A DNA stretch of 64,000 nucleotides, from positions 1 through 64,000 of the forward strand of contig JALFWW010000003.1 in assembly GCA_022786605.1 (NCBI GenBank), read 5' to 3'. Within the stretch, counting starts at the first letter, position 1. The number at the start of each line of letters is the position of its first letter. The notes below the pieces were generated by a model, which saw only the letters and a list, made by a program, of their open reading frames with translations, was not told the origin of the DNA and searched no databases. The stretch is from Clostridia bacterium. GTDB lineage: Bacteria > Bacillota > Clostridia > Lachnospirales > Anaerotignaceae. Shown here one piece after another: positions 17,208 to 25,666 of this stretch. A program made the translations under genes and the position numbers.

Positions 17208-19725
17208 ACAGACCGCCTCCTTTCACACGCATTCTGGGTGCATGGATATAAGATCCCGGTTCCAGATACATTTTGAACTGTACCACACGTTCTTCGTTGA
17301 TATAGTCCTCACCGGGGGCATAAGGTGTTTCCACAAAAGCTTCCCATTGTCCCGTTTTCGCGTTATACACCTGAGGGTCTGCATACATACCGGAGTTGTA
17401 GCTTTCATCAAAAGCAAACTGGACCTCATCAATACGCACACCTTCACCGATGGCATAGCGCAGAATCACTTCCTGTTCTGTATCCAAATAGTTATTCACT
17501 TCACAGAAATTATTCCAATTATCATAATGTATGCCATAGTCCCCTGCCTGTTCTGTTGTTTCCGGCAGAACCGTAAAGGGCAGATCGAAGGATTTCTCAC
17601 GGCTCAAATCTTTACTGCCTGCGGTATGGAACATACTCAGACAATTTTCCTTTGCAGGTTTTCCATTCAAATATTTCACACTGTCAAAGATGGGCATGTC
17701 ACTGAAACCGAAAAACTCATACGTAATCTGGCTGTTTTCCCATCCATTCCGTTCTGATGTATCCCAATTATGGAGAATTTCCATCAATTCCTGTTCACGC
17801 AGCAAAGTATATCCTCGTTCTTCCGTAATGGTGCCATTCTGCACCTGTTCCCACATGGAGACACCGTCTTCCGCAAACAGAGAAGACATGCGGGAACCAT
17901 ATCTTTCATGGATATTTTCCGCTTTCAGACTGCAAGAAACATCCATGGTTTCCCCTGCCGGCAGTTCCCCCAAAGGGATATATACATAGTCCAGTTTCAG
18001 ATAGGCATCCATAAAGTTTACAGAGGTTCCGTTTGTCACAGTACCCACAACTTTTTCTCCATCAAATTCCACATGACTGGTCACGCTGCCGCCCAGTTCC
18101 AATGCGGTAGAGGCACTGGCATAATTTGTTTCCCACGCCATATTGTCATAAAACGTGATATCCGTACCATCTCCAATGGTAACTTTATAATCCATTTCTT
18201 CTGCCTTGCCATTGCCGTCATACCAGTTATTATCCACCTGCGGCTGCACAGGAATAGGTAATTCGCTTTTCAGTGTCACATCGCCGCTACCTGGCACTTT
18301 GGCAGCCATGGCGATTCTCGCTTCTCCAATACTGCTGCCTTCTTCCATTTCCACAATGGCTTTTGTACTGATCAAGCCATTATGATAGGTGCTTTTGCCT
18401 GCCAGTATGAACACCACGCCCAAAAATACAACAGATAATACAGGAATGGTGATCCATCCCAGTTCTCTGCGGTCTTTTTTCTTCAGCACAATATACATGA
18501 CAGGACCTGCCAGTACGATATAAATGCCTACAACCAAAAAGATTGCAAACATGGAATTCCCAGCTACAGAAGGAAAGCGGTCCGCGGTGTAACGAAGCTG
18601 ATTGGCGATTTCCACCCTTACATCGTCTCCTCTTACAGTATATAAATCACCGCAAAGTCTTTCCAGTACGTCTGTCTGCTGAGGCATATTAGCAAAAGGC
18701 GCCAATCCCAAAGCAAAATGATGCAGCAGCACATATCCGCCGCCATAAGGAATGAGAGAAGTCAAAGGCGTACCATTTGCTGTCCATTTCACAGTCGCTT
18801 TTTCCGCGGAAAGTCCTGCGACAGTCAAAGGTGCCGGCAAAGAAAATGTCATCCCACCAAGAGCGGAAATACCGCTGACGCTCCGGGTGCCATTCACAGA
18901 TACATCCACAAAATCCAGACCAGAAAGGACTTTCTGCGCCTGCACGCCTGTACCCAATACAAGAAGCCCTCCATTATCCACCCAGTTTTTGAGAGATCTT
19001 TTCTGGGCATCTCCCAATGTGGCTGTATCAAAATCGTCGATGATGAGCACCGAGAAATTATCCATGACATTCTCAGATGCTGGAAAGGTTTCCCGATCCA
19101 AGAAGAACACAGCATTTTTCTCAGACAGGTTCATCCCTGCCAGATATTGTACCTGTGCAGGCTGTTCACTCAGAACGCCCACTGCCACCGTTTCAGGAGA
19201 AAGGGCATCTACGGGTACTTTTTTCTGAAATACCACATTGCCGCCCTCATCCACCAATGACACTTCCATATTGCGCCGTACCGTATTCAGAGCCATTTCC
19301 ATGGAAACCTGTTTGGTGGCGCCTTCCGGCAATTCCAGCTTCTGGCTGTACAGAGCGTATTTCTGATAACCGCTGTCTGTGTTTTCGTAGGTATAGACCT
19401 TTACCTGGAATTCCCCCCGAAAAGCCTCTCCCTGATTGGTCAAGGTAGCTGTCAGAGGTGTGACTTTCTCTACAATATAAGAGTTATCAAAACCTACTTG
19501 CAAATCCAGTGTAAACCGGTCACCGCCAATGGTTTTTTCCTGTTCCTGTTTTGGCTCTGCCGCTGGGTCTGCCACATCCACATTGGTGACTGCTGTCACG
19601 GTCTGTGTGGTCGGAGTTGCGGCAAAAACCGGTGAAAGCAAACCCAATACCATAACCAGAGCAATCACCAACGCAATGACAGCAAAAATCCTTTGTTTGA
19701 ATCTTTGTTTTTGATGATACTTCAT
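17200..19725 (-). CDS. Large exported membrane protein, first gene of VWA/ABC operon
   Basis: 841 residues. The N-terminal helix (about 12-34) ends with AFA-type small residues and looks like a signal peptide. A beta-rich extracellular region (about 60-200) precedes an amidotransferase-like fold with GGLLVLGTGVQ near 255. Two helices lie near 392-415 and 428-448, followed by a second extracellular region of about 390 residues. No named family was recognised with confidence. The GGGGAGGACAGCT upstream gives a strong start. As the first gene before the ATPase and permease it is likely their extracytoplasmic partner. Confidence 0.78.
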   Translation of the reverse strand: MKYHQKQRFKQRIFAVIALVIALVMVLGLLSPVFAATPTTQTVTAVTNVDVADPAAEPKQEQEKTIGGDRFTLDLQVGFDNSYIVEKVTPLTATLTNQGEAFRGEFQVKVYTYENTDSGYQKYALYSQKLELPEGATKQVSMEMALNTVRRNMEVSLVDEGGNVVFQKKVPVDALSPETVAVGVLSEQPAQVQYLAGMNLSEKNAVFFLDRETFPASENVMDNFSVLIIDDFDTATLGDAQKRSLKNWVDNGGLLVLGTGVQAQKVLSGLDFVDVSVNGTRSVSGISALGGMTFSLPAPLTVAGLSAEKATVKWTANGTPLTSLIPYGGGYVLLHHFALGLAPFANMPQQTDVLERLCGDLYTVRGDDVRVEIANQLRYTADRFPSVAGNSMFAIFLVVGIYIVLAGPVMYIVLKKKDRRELGWITIPVLSVVFLGVVFILAGKSTYHNGLISTKAIVEMEEGSSIGEARIAMAAKVPGSGDVTLKSELPIPVQPQVDNNWYDGNGKAEEMDYKVTIGDGTDITFYDNMAWETNYASASTALELGGSVTSHVEFDGEKVVGTVTNGTSVNFMDAYLKLDYVYIPLGELPAGETMDVSCSLKAENIHERYGSRMSSLFAEDGVSMWEQVQNGTITEERGYTLLREQELMEILHNWDTSERNGWENSQITYEFFGFSDMPIFDSVKYLNGKPAKENCLSMFHTAGSKDLSREKSFDLPFTVLPETTEQAGDYGIHYDNWNNFCEVNNYLDTEQEVILRYAIGEGVRIDEVQFAFDESYNSGMYADPQVYNAKTGQWEAFVETPYAPGEDYINEERVVQFKMYLEPGSYIHAPRMRVKGGGLYA

Positions 19726-19768
19726 AGCTGTCCTCCCCGTCTAATAGAAACATGATCGTTTTTCTTTC

Positions 19769-19777
19769 ATTATAACA
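19769..19777 (-). promoter_or_regulatory. Extended -10 promoter of the VWA/ABC operon
   Basis: Minus strand TGTTATAAT, a TGn extension joined to a perfect TATAAT, about 44 nt before the first ATG of the operon. The -35 region is weak, as is usual for extended -10 promoters. The helicase stop codon lies only 31 nt further upstream. Confidence 0.65.
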
Positions 19778-19807
19778 AGGGGTTTCCTGAAATGTTTTAA
19801 CTCTTTC

Positions 19808-21682
19808 TTACAATTTTCTTCTATTTTCTTTGAAAAACAGACGCTCATCCAATCCCATCTCCATAAGAAACCGGGATGGCTTCAAAGGCTTCTCATAGCG
19901 GTTTTCCGTGAAGGATAAAAACAGTCTGTCCTTGGTGCGGGTCAGCCCCACATAAAACAACCGTCTTTCTTCTTCCAAAGCATTGCCTTTTCTCCCTTTT
20001 TCATAAGGGATAATACCTTCCGCCAGAGAAGGCAGGAACACTGCTCCAAATTCCAGTCCCTTTGCCCCATGGAATGTGGTCAGCGTCACACCATGGGTAT
20101 TTCCTTTCTGCTTAGACTGCTCTTTCATCTGTCGACTCAGCTCTTCCATTTTTCGCACAAACTCTGTGCCGTTTTCCGTTCCTTTTGCCGTTTCCGTGAT
20201 TTCATCGGCAATTTCTATCATATTGGACAGGCTGGCTTTCCGATATGCCGCGTAGTCCGAAAGATATTCATCATACCCCACCACTTTCCGCACATACCGC
20301 AAAGCGTCATATGGCTTTCGTTTCTGTATCTGCCGCAAATCTCCCTCCAGTCCTTCCAGATGTTCCGCCTGCCATTTCTGCAAAGAAGGGCAGACATGAA
20401 GGCTCCGCAAAAGACCATAGGGCATCCCTTCCGCCTCCGCCAACAAATCTTTGCTGATATATCGCTTTGGTTTATTCACGATTCGCAACAAAGATGCGTC
20501 GCTGTCACGATTTTCCGCCAGAAACAGATATGCCGCCAAATCCCGGGCAATCCAATGGTCATACAGATGGAATCCCCCATCTCGCAAATGGTAAGGAATC
20601 CCCCTGCGGAACAAGGCTCTGGCAAAAGCGCCCCCTTGGATATTGGTACGATAGATCACGGCGATTTCTTCTATAGGCATTCCCTCTTCCAATAAACGAG
20701 CGATTTTCTGGGCTGTCAGTTCCGCTTCTTCCCCACTGTCTTTTGTCACAAAAACATTGATACGCTCACCCAAATCTCTGTTGCCTTTGATTTCCTTTTC
20801 ATAACGGCTCACGTTGGTGCCGATGACCTGGGATGCCAATCGGATGATACGCCCGGAACAACGATAATTCACATCCAGAAAAACTTTTTCTGTGCCCGGA
20901 AAATCTTTGGGAAAATCCAGCATAAAGGAAGGACTGGCTCCACGAAAACCATAAATGCTCTGGTCATCATCCCCCACCACAAACAGATTGTTTTTCGGTG
21001 CCGCCAGCATTTGCAGACAGGCATACTGGGCACGGTTCACATCCTGAAATTCGTCTACCAGTATATAATCAAAACGATCCTGCCATGCCTTTCTGGTCTT
21101 TTCGTCCTGTGACAAAATTTCATAACATTCTGTCAGCATATCGTCGAAATCAATTTTTTCATTCCGCCGTTTCCAGCCGTCAAATTTCTTTGATAATGCC
21201 ACAAATTCCTCTTTGGGCAGCCCTTCCGGCATAAAATCCCGCACATCCAGTAACTGATTTTTCATAAGGGAATACTGGCTGAAGAACTGCTGTATGTATT
21301 CTTCCTGATCCTGCACAGAAATATGGGCTTCCGTCACCAGTTTCTGTAAGGTATGCCGCCGTTCTTCTTCTGACAGGACCTGTTCCAAACTGTAACCGCA
21401 GGATTGGCGCAGGATACGGAAAAAGACACTATGGAATGTGCCGAACATCACACCCGTTTTTCCCCGCAAAGCGGCATATCTTGTTTTCATCTGTTCTGCC
21501 GCCGCTTTTGTGAAAGTAATGACCAGTATCCGGTGGGGAGAAACGCCCATTTTTTCCGTCAGACGGCGAATTCGCTGTATAATGACGGTAGTCTTTCCGC
21601 TGCCGGGACCTGCCAGCACCAGCATGGGACCTGTCCCATGGGAAATGGCACGTATTTGGTTGGGATGTAACGTCTGCGCCAT
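19808..21682 (-). CDS. UvrD/PcrA-like superfamily 1 DNA helicase
   Basis: 624 residues. Motifs of UvrD/Rep 3'-5' helicases are present: Q-motif LHPNQIRAI, Walker A LAGPGSGKTTV near 22, motif Ia ITFTKAAAEQM near 54, Walker B DYILVDEFQDVNRAQ near 212, motif III FVVGDDDQSIYGFRGA near 236, motif V VTLTTFHGAKGLEF and motif VI RRLFYVGLTRTKD. It is shorter than PcrA (about 720-760) because it lacks the long C-terminal extension, placing it among compact UvrD-like helicases. AGGAGG lies 10 nt before the chosen ATG. Role in repair or replication restart is inferred. It precedes the VWA operon by 82 nt but has its own upstream region. Confidence 0.92.
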   Translation of the reverse strand: MAQTLHPNQIRAISHGTGPMLVLAGPGSGKTTVIIQRIRRLTEKMGVSPHRILVITFTKAAAEQMKTRYAALRGKTGVMFGTFHSVFFRILRQSCGYSLEQVLSEEERRHTLQKLVTEAHISVQDQEEYIQQFFSQYSLMKNQLLDVRDFMPEGLPKEEFVALSKKFDGWKRRNEKIDFDDMLTECYEILSQDEKTRKAWQDRFDYILVDEFQDVNRAQYACLQMLAAPKNNLFVVGDDDQSIYGFRGASPSFMLDFPKDFPGTEKVFLDVNYRCSGRIIRLASQVIGTNVSRYEKEIKGNRDLGERINVFVTKDSGEEAELTAQKIARLLEEGMPIEEIAVIYRTNIQGGAFARALFRRGIPYHLRDGGFHLYDHWIARDLAAYLFLAENRDSDASLLRIVNKPKRYISKDLLAEAEGMPYGLLRSLHVCPSLQKWQAEHLEGLEGDLRQIQKRKPYDALRYVRKVVGYDEYLSDYAAYRKASLSNMIEIADEITETAKGTENGTEFVRKMEELSRQMKEQSKQKGNTHGVTLTTFHGAKGLEFGAVFLPSLAEGIIPYEKGRKGNALEEERRLFYVGLTRTKDRLFLSFTENRYEKPLKPSRFLMEMGLDERLFFKENRRKL

Positions 21683-21793
21683 GATTCATTTGCCTCCTTT
21701 TGGGTTCTGTTTTCAGTATATCATATTTTCCTCCTCTGTCGTAACACAATAGAAGCTTAAAAAAATCTTTATATGTTCGTAACGCTTTGTTAC

Positions 21794-21822
21794 TTGTCAA
21801 AGAATGTCTTTTATATTAAAAT
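21794..21822 (+). promoter_or_regulatory. Promoter of the glycosyltransferase gene
   Basis: TTGTCA (21794-21799), 17-nt spacer and TAAAAT (21817-21822), about 28 nt before the ribosome site AGGAGG. It sits in the 174-nt divergent region shared with the helicase. Confidence 0.7.
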
Positions 21823-21856
21823 CGCATAAGAGAGTGAAAAACAGGAGGTGGCAAAA

Positions 21857-23173
21857 TTGAATATCGGGATCTTTACCGATACCTATTTTCCCCAGCTCAA
21901 CGGCGTCGCAACTTCCGTTCAGACATTGCGGCGAGAACTGGAAAAAAAGGGACATCAAGTATATATCTTCACGCCTTATGACCCACGACAGCAGCAGGAA
22001 ACGGATGACCATATCTTCCGTTTGCCCAGCATGCCTTTTATTTTTGTCAAAAACTATCGGGCTTGCTTTGTCTGCCCGCCCCATATTCTGCGTAAGATTC
22101 ACCGGTTAAAACTGGATATCATTCATACACAAACAGAATTTTCTCTGGGATTTTTAGGAAAACTCATTTCTAAAACATTCAGCATTCCCATGGTACATAC
22201 CTACCACACCATGTACGAAGATTATGTACATTATATTGCCGGAGGGTATCTCATTTCTGCCGAAGGTGCCAGAGAATTCAGCCGAATCTTCTGCAATACA
22301 GCTATGGCAGTCATTGCGCCCACCCAAAAGACAGAGCGGCTTCTTCGCAGTTACGGCGTCAGCAAGCCCATTTCCATCATCCCTACAGGCATTGACACTT
22401 CCCACTTCCGCAAATCCAATTATGACCCTGCGGAAATATTGGAACTGCGTCACAGCCTTGGCTTGAAAGCAGATACACCGGTGCTTCTTTCCATCGGACG
22501 TATCGCCAAGGAAAAAAGCATTGATGTGATCATTGGCGCGCTTCCCAAACTACTGGAAAAACTGCCCGGCACCATGATGGTCATTGTAGGGGAAGGCATG
22601 GAAACAGAAAATTTGAAAAAACTCGCCGATACTCTCGGCATTGGTGATCACCTGCTTTTTACAGGTGGGAAGCCTTGGTCGGAAATCGGAAAATATTATC
22701 AGTTGGGTGATGTTTTTTGCAGCGCTTCTTTATCAGAAACCCAGGGGCTTACCTTCGCGGAAGCCATGGCAGGGGGCATCCCTGTTGTTGCCAGACGGGA
22801 TGACTGCATCGTCAATTTCATGACCCATGGAGAAACAGGCATGTTCTTTGATGATCCTGCGGAACTGCCTGATCTGCTTTATCGTGTCCTGACTGATACA
22901 TCTTTACGGGAACATCTTTCCATAACATCTCAAAATACCATGGAAAATCTCTCTGTGGAAACATTCGGAAATCATGTAGAAGAATTATACGAAAAAGTCG
23001 TACGGGCATGCCAAAACGCGGAAAGCATTCCTCTGCCCTCTCTGCCTGTCATCAAAGGTGTTCGAGTTGCCAACCGCATTTCCAGAATACCTCAAAAGCT
23101 GGCGCATCGCAGTCGTTCCTATTCTTCACATATTGCACAAAGGCTGTCCTTCTTGCCCAGACACCGTTCCTAA
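21857..23173 (+). CDS. GT4-family glycosyltransferase (diacylglycerol glucosyltransferase-like)
   Basis: About 438 residues with the GT-B fold. The N-terminus NIGIFTDTYFPQLNGVATSV is typical of GT4 enzymes that glycosylate diacylglycerol or phosphatidylinositol. The C-terminal half has SIGRIAKEKSIDVIIGALP near 213, EGMETENLKKLA near 248 and the sugar-nucleotide-binding E-x7-E motif SETQGLTFAEAMAGG near 295. The basic C-terminal tail (RISRIPQKLAHRSRSYSS) suggests peripheral membrane association. The track uses GTG at 21848, but that overlaps AGGAGG; TTG at 21857 has 8-nt spacing and is preferred. It likely makes a membrane glycolipid; the acceptor is not proven. Confidence 0.88.
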   Translation: MNIGIFTDTYFPQLNGVATSVQTLRRELEKKGHQVYIFTPYDPRQQQETDDHIFRLPSMPFIFVKNYRACFVCPPHILRKIHRLKLDIIHTQTEFSLGFLGKLISKTFSIPMVHTYHTMYEDYVHYIAGGYLISAEGAREFSRIFCNTAMAVIAPTQKTERLLRSYGVSKPISIIPTGIDTSHFRKSNYDPAEILELRHSLGLKADTPVLLSIGRIAKEKSIDVIIGALPKLLEKLPGTMMVIVGEGMETENLKKLADTLGIGDHLLFTGGKPWSEIGKYYQLGDVFCSASLSETQGLTFAEAMAGGIPVVARRDDCIVNFMTHGETGMFFDDPAELPDLLYRVLTDTSLREHLSITSQNTMENLSVETFGNHVEELYEKVVRACQNAESIPLPSLPVIKGVRVANRISRIPQKLAHRSRSYSSHIAQRLSFLPRHRS

Positions 23174-23184
23174 AAGAGCAAGCC

Positions 23185-23220
23185 ATTTTCGAGGGGACAG
23201 AAACATGTCCCTTCGAAAAT
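23185..23220 (+). repeat. REP-like GGGACA palindrome
   Basis: A 15-bp stem ATTTTCGAGGGGACA / TGTCCCTTCGAAAAT with one G-U pair and a GAAACA loop lies 12 nt after the glycosyltransferase stop. No T-run follows on either strand, so it is not a standard terminator. The core GGGGACAGAAACATGTCCC resembles palindromes associated in other genomes with REP-type tyrosine transposases. Only one copy is in the window and no transposase is present. Confidence 0.5.
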
Positions 23221-23243
23221 ACAAAAAAATCTCAAAAAACCTA

Positions 23244-23272
23244 TTGACAAAATATGTGCTTTCCTGTATTAT
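23244..23272 (+). promoter_or_regulatory. tRNA-Arg promoter
   Basis: Perfect TTGACA (23244-23249), 17-nt spacer, TATTAT (23267-23272), then the tRNA begins 22 nt later. Confidence 0.85.
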
Positions 23273-23294
23273 ATTTCTTGCGTGAATCACGTAT

Positions 23295-23368
<74 letters not shown>

Positions 23369-23372
23369 TTAG

Positions 23373-23400
23373 GAGCTGTTCAAATGAACAGCTCTTTTTC
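23373..23400 (+). terminator. tRNA-Arg terminator
   Basis: Ten-bp stem GAGCTGTTCA/TGAACAGCTC with an AA loop, followed by TTTTTCTTTTT, four bases after the tRNA. Confidence 0.93.
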
Positions 23401-23433
23401 TTTTTCCTCAATCAAATACAAAAAAAGAAACTT

Positions 23434-23595
23434 CTTTCGGGGCATCTTCATAAGAAAAAGAAGGCGGAAATTTTCTTAGACAAAGACTTCCAGCCTTCTT
23501 TTTTTACAGCATTTTTGCTTCCAAAAACAGTCATCACCGTTTCCCTGAAAAAACCAAGGTAAAGGTAAAATGATATTTTCTTATGGGAAAACAGC
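23434..23595 (-). repeat. Dispersed structured intergenic element, copy B
   Basis: Written on the plus strand it starts CTTTCGGGGCATCTTCATAA. The core hairpin is AAGGCGGAAATT...CTTCCAGCCTT, then TTCCAAAAACAGTCATCAC, and a second hairpin GTTTCCC...GGGAAAAC. It lies between the convergent tRNA-Arg terminator and the end of the first AGCS gene. It matches copy C in the head, the hairpin and the TTCCAAA-AC-GTC-TCAC block. Confidence 0.75.
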
Positions 23596-23623
23596 TTTTT
23601 ATAACGATTTTATGCAAAAATAC

Positions 23624-23651
23624 AAAAGGCGGCTTTGAAAAGCCGCCTTTC
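23624..23651 (-). terminator. Terminator of the first AGCS gene
   Basis: Stem AAAGGCGGCTT/AAGCCGCCTTT with a tight loop, followed on the minus strand by TTTTG, 26 nt after the symporter stop codon. Confidence 0.85.
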
Positions 23652-23675
23652 TTTTCGTGGTAGTATAAAATTTGA

Positions 23676-25046
23676 TTATTTGTCAACAACAGGAATTTCG
23701 TCATCAGACCATGCATCCATATTGTCGTCGAACAGATATTTCTTGGTTTCAGATGCGATTACACCACTCAGACCAAGCAGAGCAACCAAGTTGGGGAATG
23801 CCATAGATGCATTCAGGATGTCCGCAATGCCCCAAACAACGTCCAGGCTGACTACGGAACCGATGAATACAACGATGGTCCATGCGATACGGAAAGGCAT
23901 GATTGCTTTCTGACCACACAGGTATACCCAACATCTTTCACCATAATAGCTCCAGCCCAGAATTGTGGACCATGCGAAAGTGATCAGACCGATTGTCAAT
24001 ACGATAGGTCCAATAACAGGGATGTTGCCGAATGCTGCGGAAGACAGAGAACCACCTGTCAGACCAGCCATACCTTCGGGGTCTTTCATGATAGAAGATA
24101 CCAGAACCAGACCTGTCAGCGCACATACGATAACTGTATCCCAGAATACACCAGTCATAGCGATCAGACCCTGACGAACGGGGTTTCTTGTTACAGCTGC
24201 CGCGTCAACGATAGGAGCGGAACCCAAACCAGATTCATTGGTGAACAGACCGCGGGCAATACCGAAGCGGATCGCCATCATAACTGTGGAACCGATGAAA
24301 CCGCCGCCTGCTGCCTGAGGTGTGAATGCGCTGGAAACGATCAGTTTCAGTGCGGGCAGTACATAAGAACCATTCAGAACCAGAATGATGATACAGCCAA
24401 TGATGTAGAAACCAGCCATGAAAGGAACCAGTTTTTCACATACTTTTGCGATAGACTTAACGCCGCCCAGAATAACCAGACCTGTCAAAACAGTGATAAC
24501 TGCGCCTGTGATGTAAGGAGATACGCCGAATGTATCGTATACCATACCAGTAATGGAGTTACCCTGTGTACCGTTACCGATACCGAAGCAGGCAAAACCA
24601 GCAAACAGCGCGAATACTACGCCCAGCCATTTCTGTTTCAGACCTCTTTCCAGAGCATACATGGGACCACCGATCATGCCGCCATCTTTGCCTTTTACTC
24701 TGTACTTGATCGCCAGAACGGCTTCGCCGTATTTGGAAGCGATACCGAAGCAGCCTGTCAGCCATACCCAGAATACCGCACCAGGACCACCGGATGCGAT
24801 GGCTGTAGCAACGCCGACGATGTTACCAGTACCGATGGTCGCTGCCAGTGCAGTTGCCAGCGCACCGAAACCAGATACGTCACCTTCTGCTTCTTTGTCG
24901 GGTGTTACGGAAAGCTTGATGCCTTTGAATACATATCTCTGAATCACTCTTGTACGCAGTGTCAGGAATACGTGTGTACCAAACAGCAATACGAGCATAA
25001 CTGGACCCCATACTACCCCTTGGATACTAGAAATAACATCCATCAT
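23676..25046 (-). CDS. Alanine/glycine:cation symporter (AGCS), copy 1
   Basis: 456 residues with about 10-11 transmembrane helices. It belongs to the AGCS family, which imports alanine, glycine or related amino acids with Na+ or H+. Recognisable stretches are GTGNIVGVATAIASGGPGAVFW near 72-93, GMIGGPMYALERGLKQKW near 125, GIGNGTQGNSITGMV near 154, TNESGLGSAPIVDAAA near 272 and the near-C-terminal GWSYYGERCWVYL. GGGAGGG precedes the ATG. It is almost identical in sequence to the gene at 25667-27037, differing at scattered positions. Each copy has its own terminator. Substrate is inferred from the family. Confidence 0.93.
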   Translation of the reverse strand: MMDVISSIQGVVWGPVMLVLLFGTHVFLTLRTRVIQRYVFKGIKLSVTPDKEAEGDVSGFGALATALAATIGTGNIVGVATAIASGGPGAVFWVWLTGCFGIASKYGEAVLAIKYRVKGKDGGMIGGPMYALERGLKQKWLGVVFALFAGFACFGIGNGTQGNSITGMVYDTFGVSPYITGAVITVLTGLVILGGVKSIAKVCEKLVPFMAGFYIIGCIIILVLNGSYVLPALKLIVSSAFTPQAAGGGFIGSTVMMAIRFGIARGLFTNESGLGSAPIVDAAAVTRNPVRQGLIAMTGVFWDTVIVCALTGLVLVSSIMKDPEGMAGLTGGSLSSAAFGNIPVIGPIVLTIGLITFAWSTILGWSYYGERCWVYLCGQKAIMPFRIAWTIVVFIGSVVSLDVVWGIADILNASMAFPNLVALLGLSGVIASETKKYLFDDNMDAWSDDEIPVVDK

Positions 25047-25574
25047 ATAAATTCCCTCCCATTATGAAAAATTAAAATGATTTCGCTGGTAGAAACCAAC
25101 TTTCTGCCCTCAAAACAGCAAACCATACAATGTCCCACGAAAACATCGTCTGTTTTTATCCATTCTGATTATGCATACTTGTTAATTTCTTCACCTGTTA
25201 CTATTTTATCTTATTTTTTGAAAATTACAAGAAGTTTTTTACGAAAGAAATTTTTCAAAATACATCTTTCAATACAAAAATATACAAATTCTATCAACAC
25301 ATCTTCATTTTTTTATGCCCTTTTTATGAATATATTCTACAACTGTAATTTTTATTTGTGAAAAGCTTTTAATATACTTCTAACAAAATACGCATACGCA
25401 AATCCAATGGAAGTTGGAAATATCAAACAAGAAAATGCCCGTTTTAGCCAATTATCGCGCACATTTGTACTTCCCAAGACGAACACTGGAAAAAAATGTA
25501 AATTCTCACATTGCACAAATGTATAATTTTCCATAAAAATGGAATTTTCTTCCATTTTTATAGGCAAAATAAGC
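25047..25574. other. AT-rich intergenic region between the symporter copies
   Basis: About 530 nt, clearly more AT-rich than its flanks. It holds a short hairpin GGTAGAAA/TTTCTGCC near 25087-25107, upstream of copy 1. An 80-codon minus-strand ORF (25352-25594) encodes a hydrophobic sequence with no recognised family and no good ribosome site, and overlaps the next gene's terminator; it may be a decayed membrane-protein remnant. No clear -10/-35 pair was found for copy 1. Confidence 0.4.
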
Positions 25575-25617
25575 AAAAAAAAGTGACTGTACACATTAAT
25601 TTTGTACAGTCACTTCA
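25575..25617 (-). terminator. Terminator of the second AGCS gene
   Basis: Thirteen-bp stem AAGTGACTGTACA/TGTACAGTCACTT with a 9-nt loop, followed on the minus strand by TTTTTTTTGC. It is 49 nt after the stop codon and near-perfect on both strands. Confidence 0.92.
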
Positions 25618-25666
25618 TTTTTGTTTAGTTTATATTATGGAAGTTTGGTATCTATCCGTACCTATC

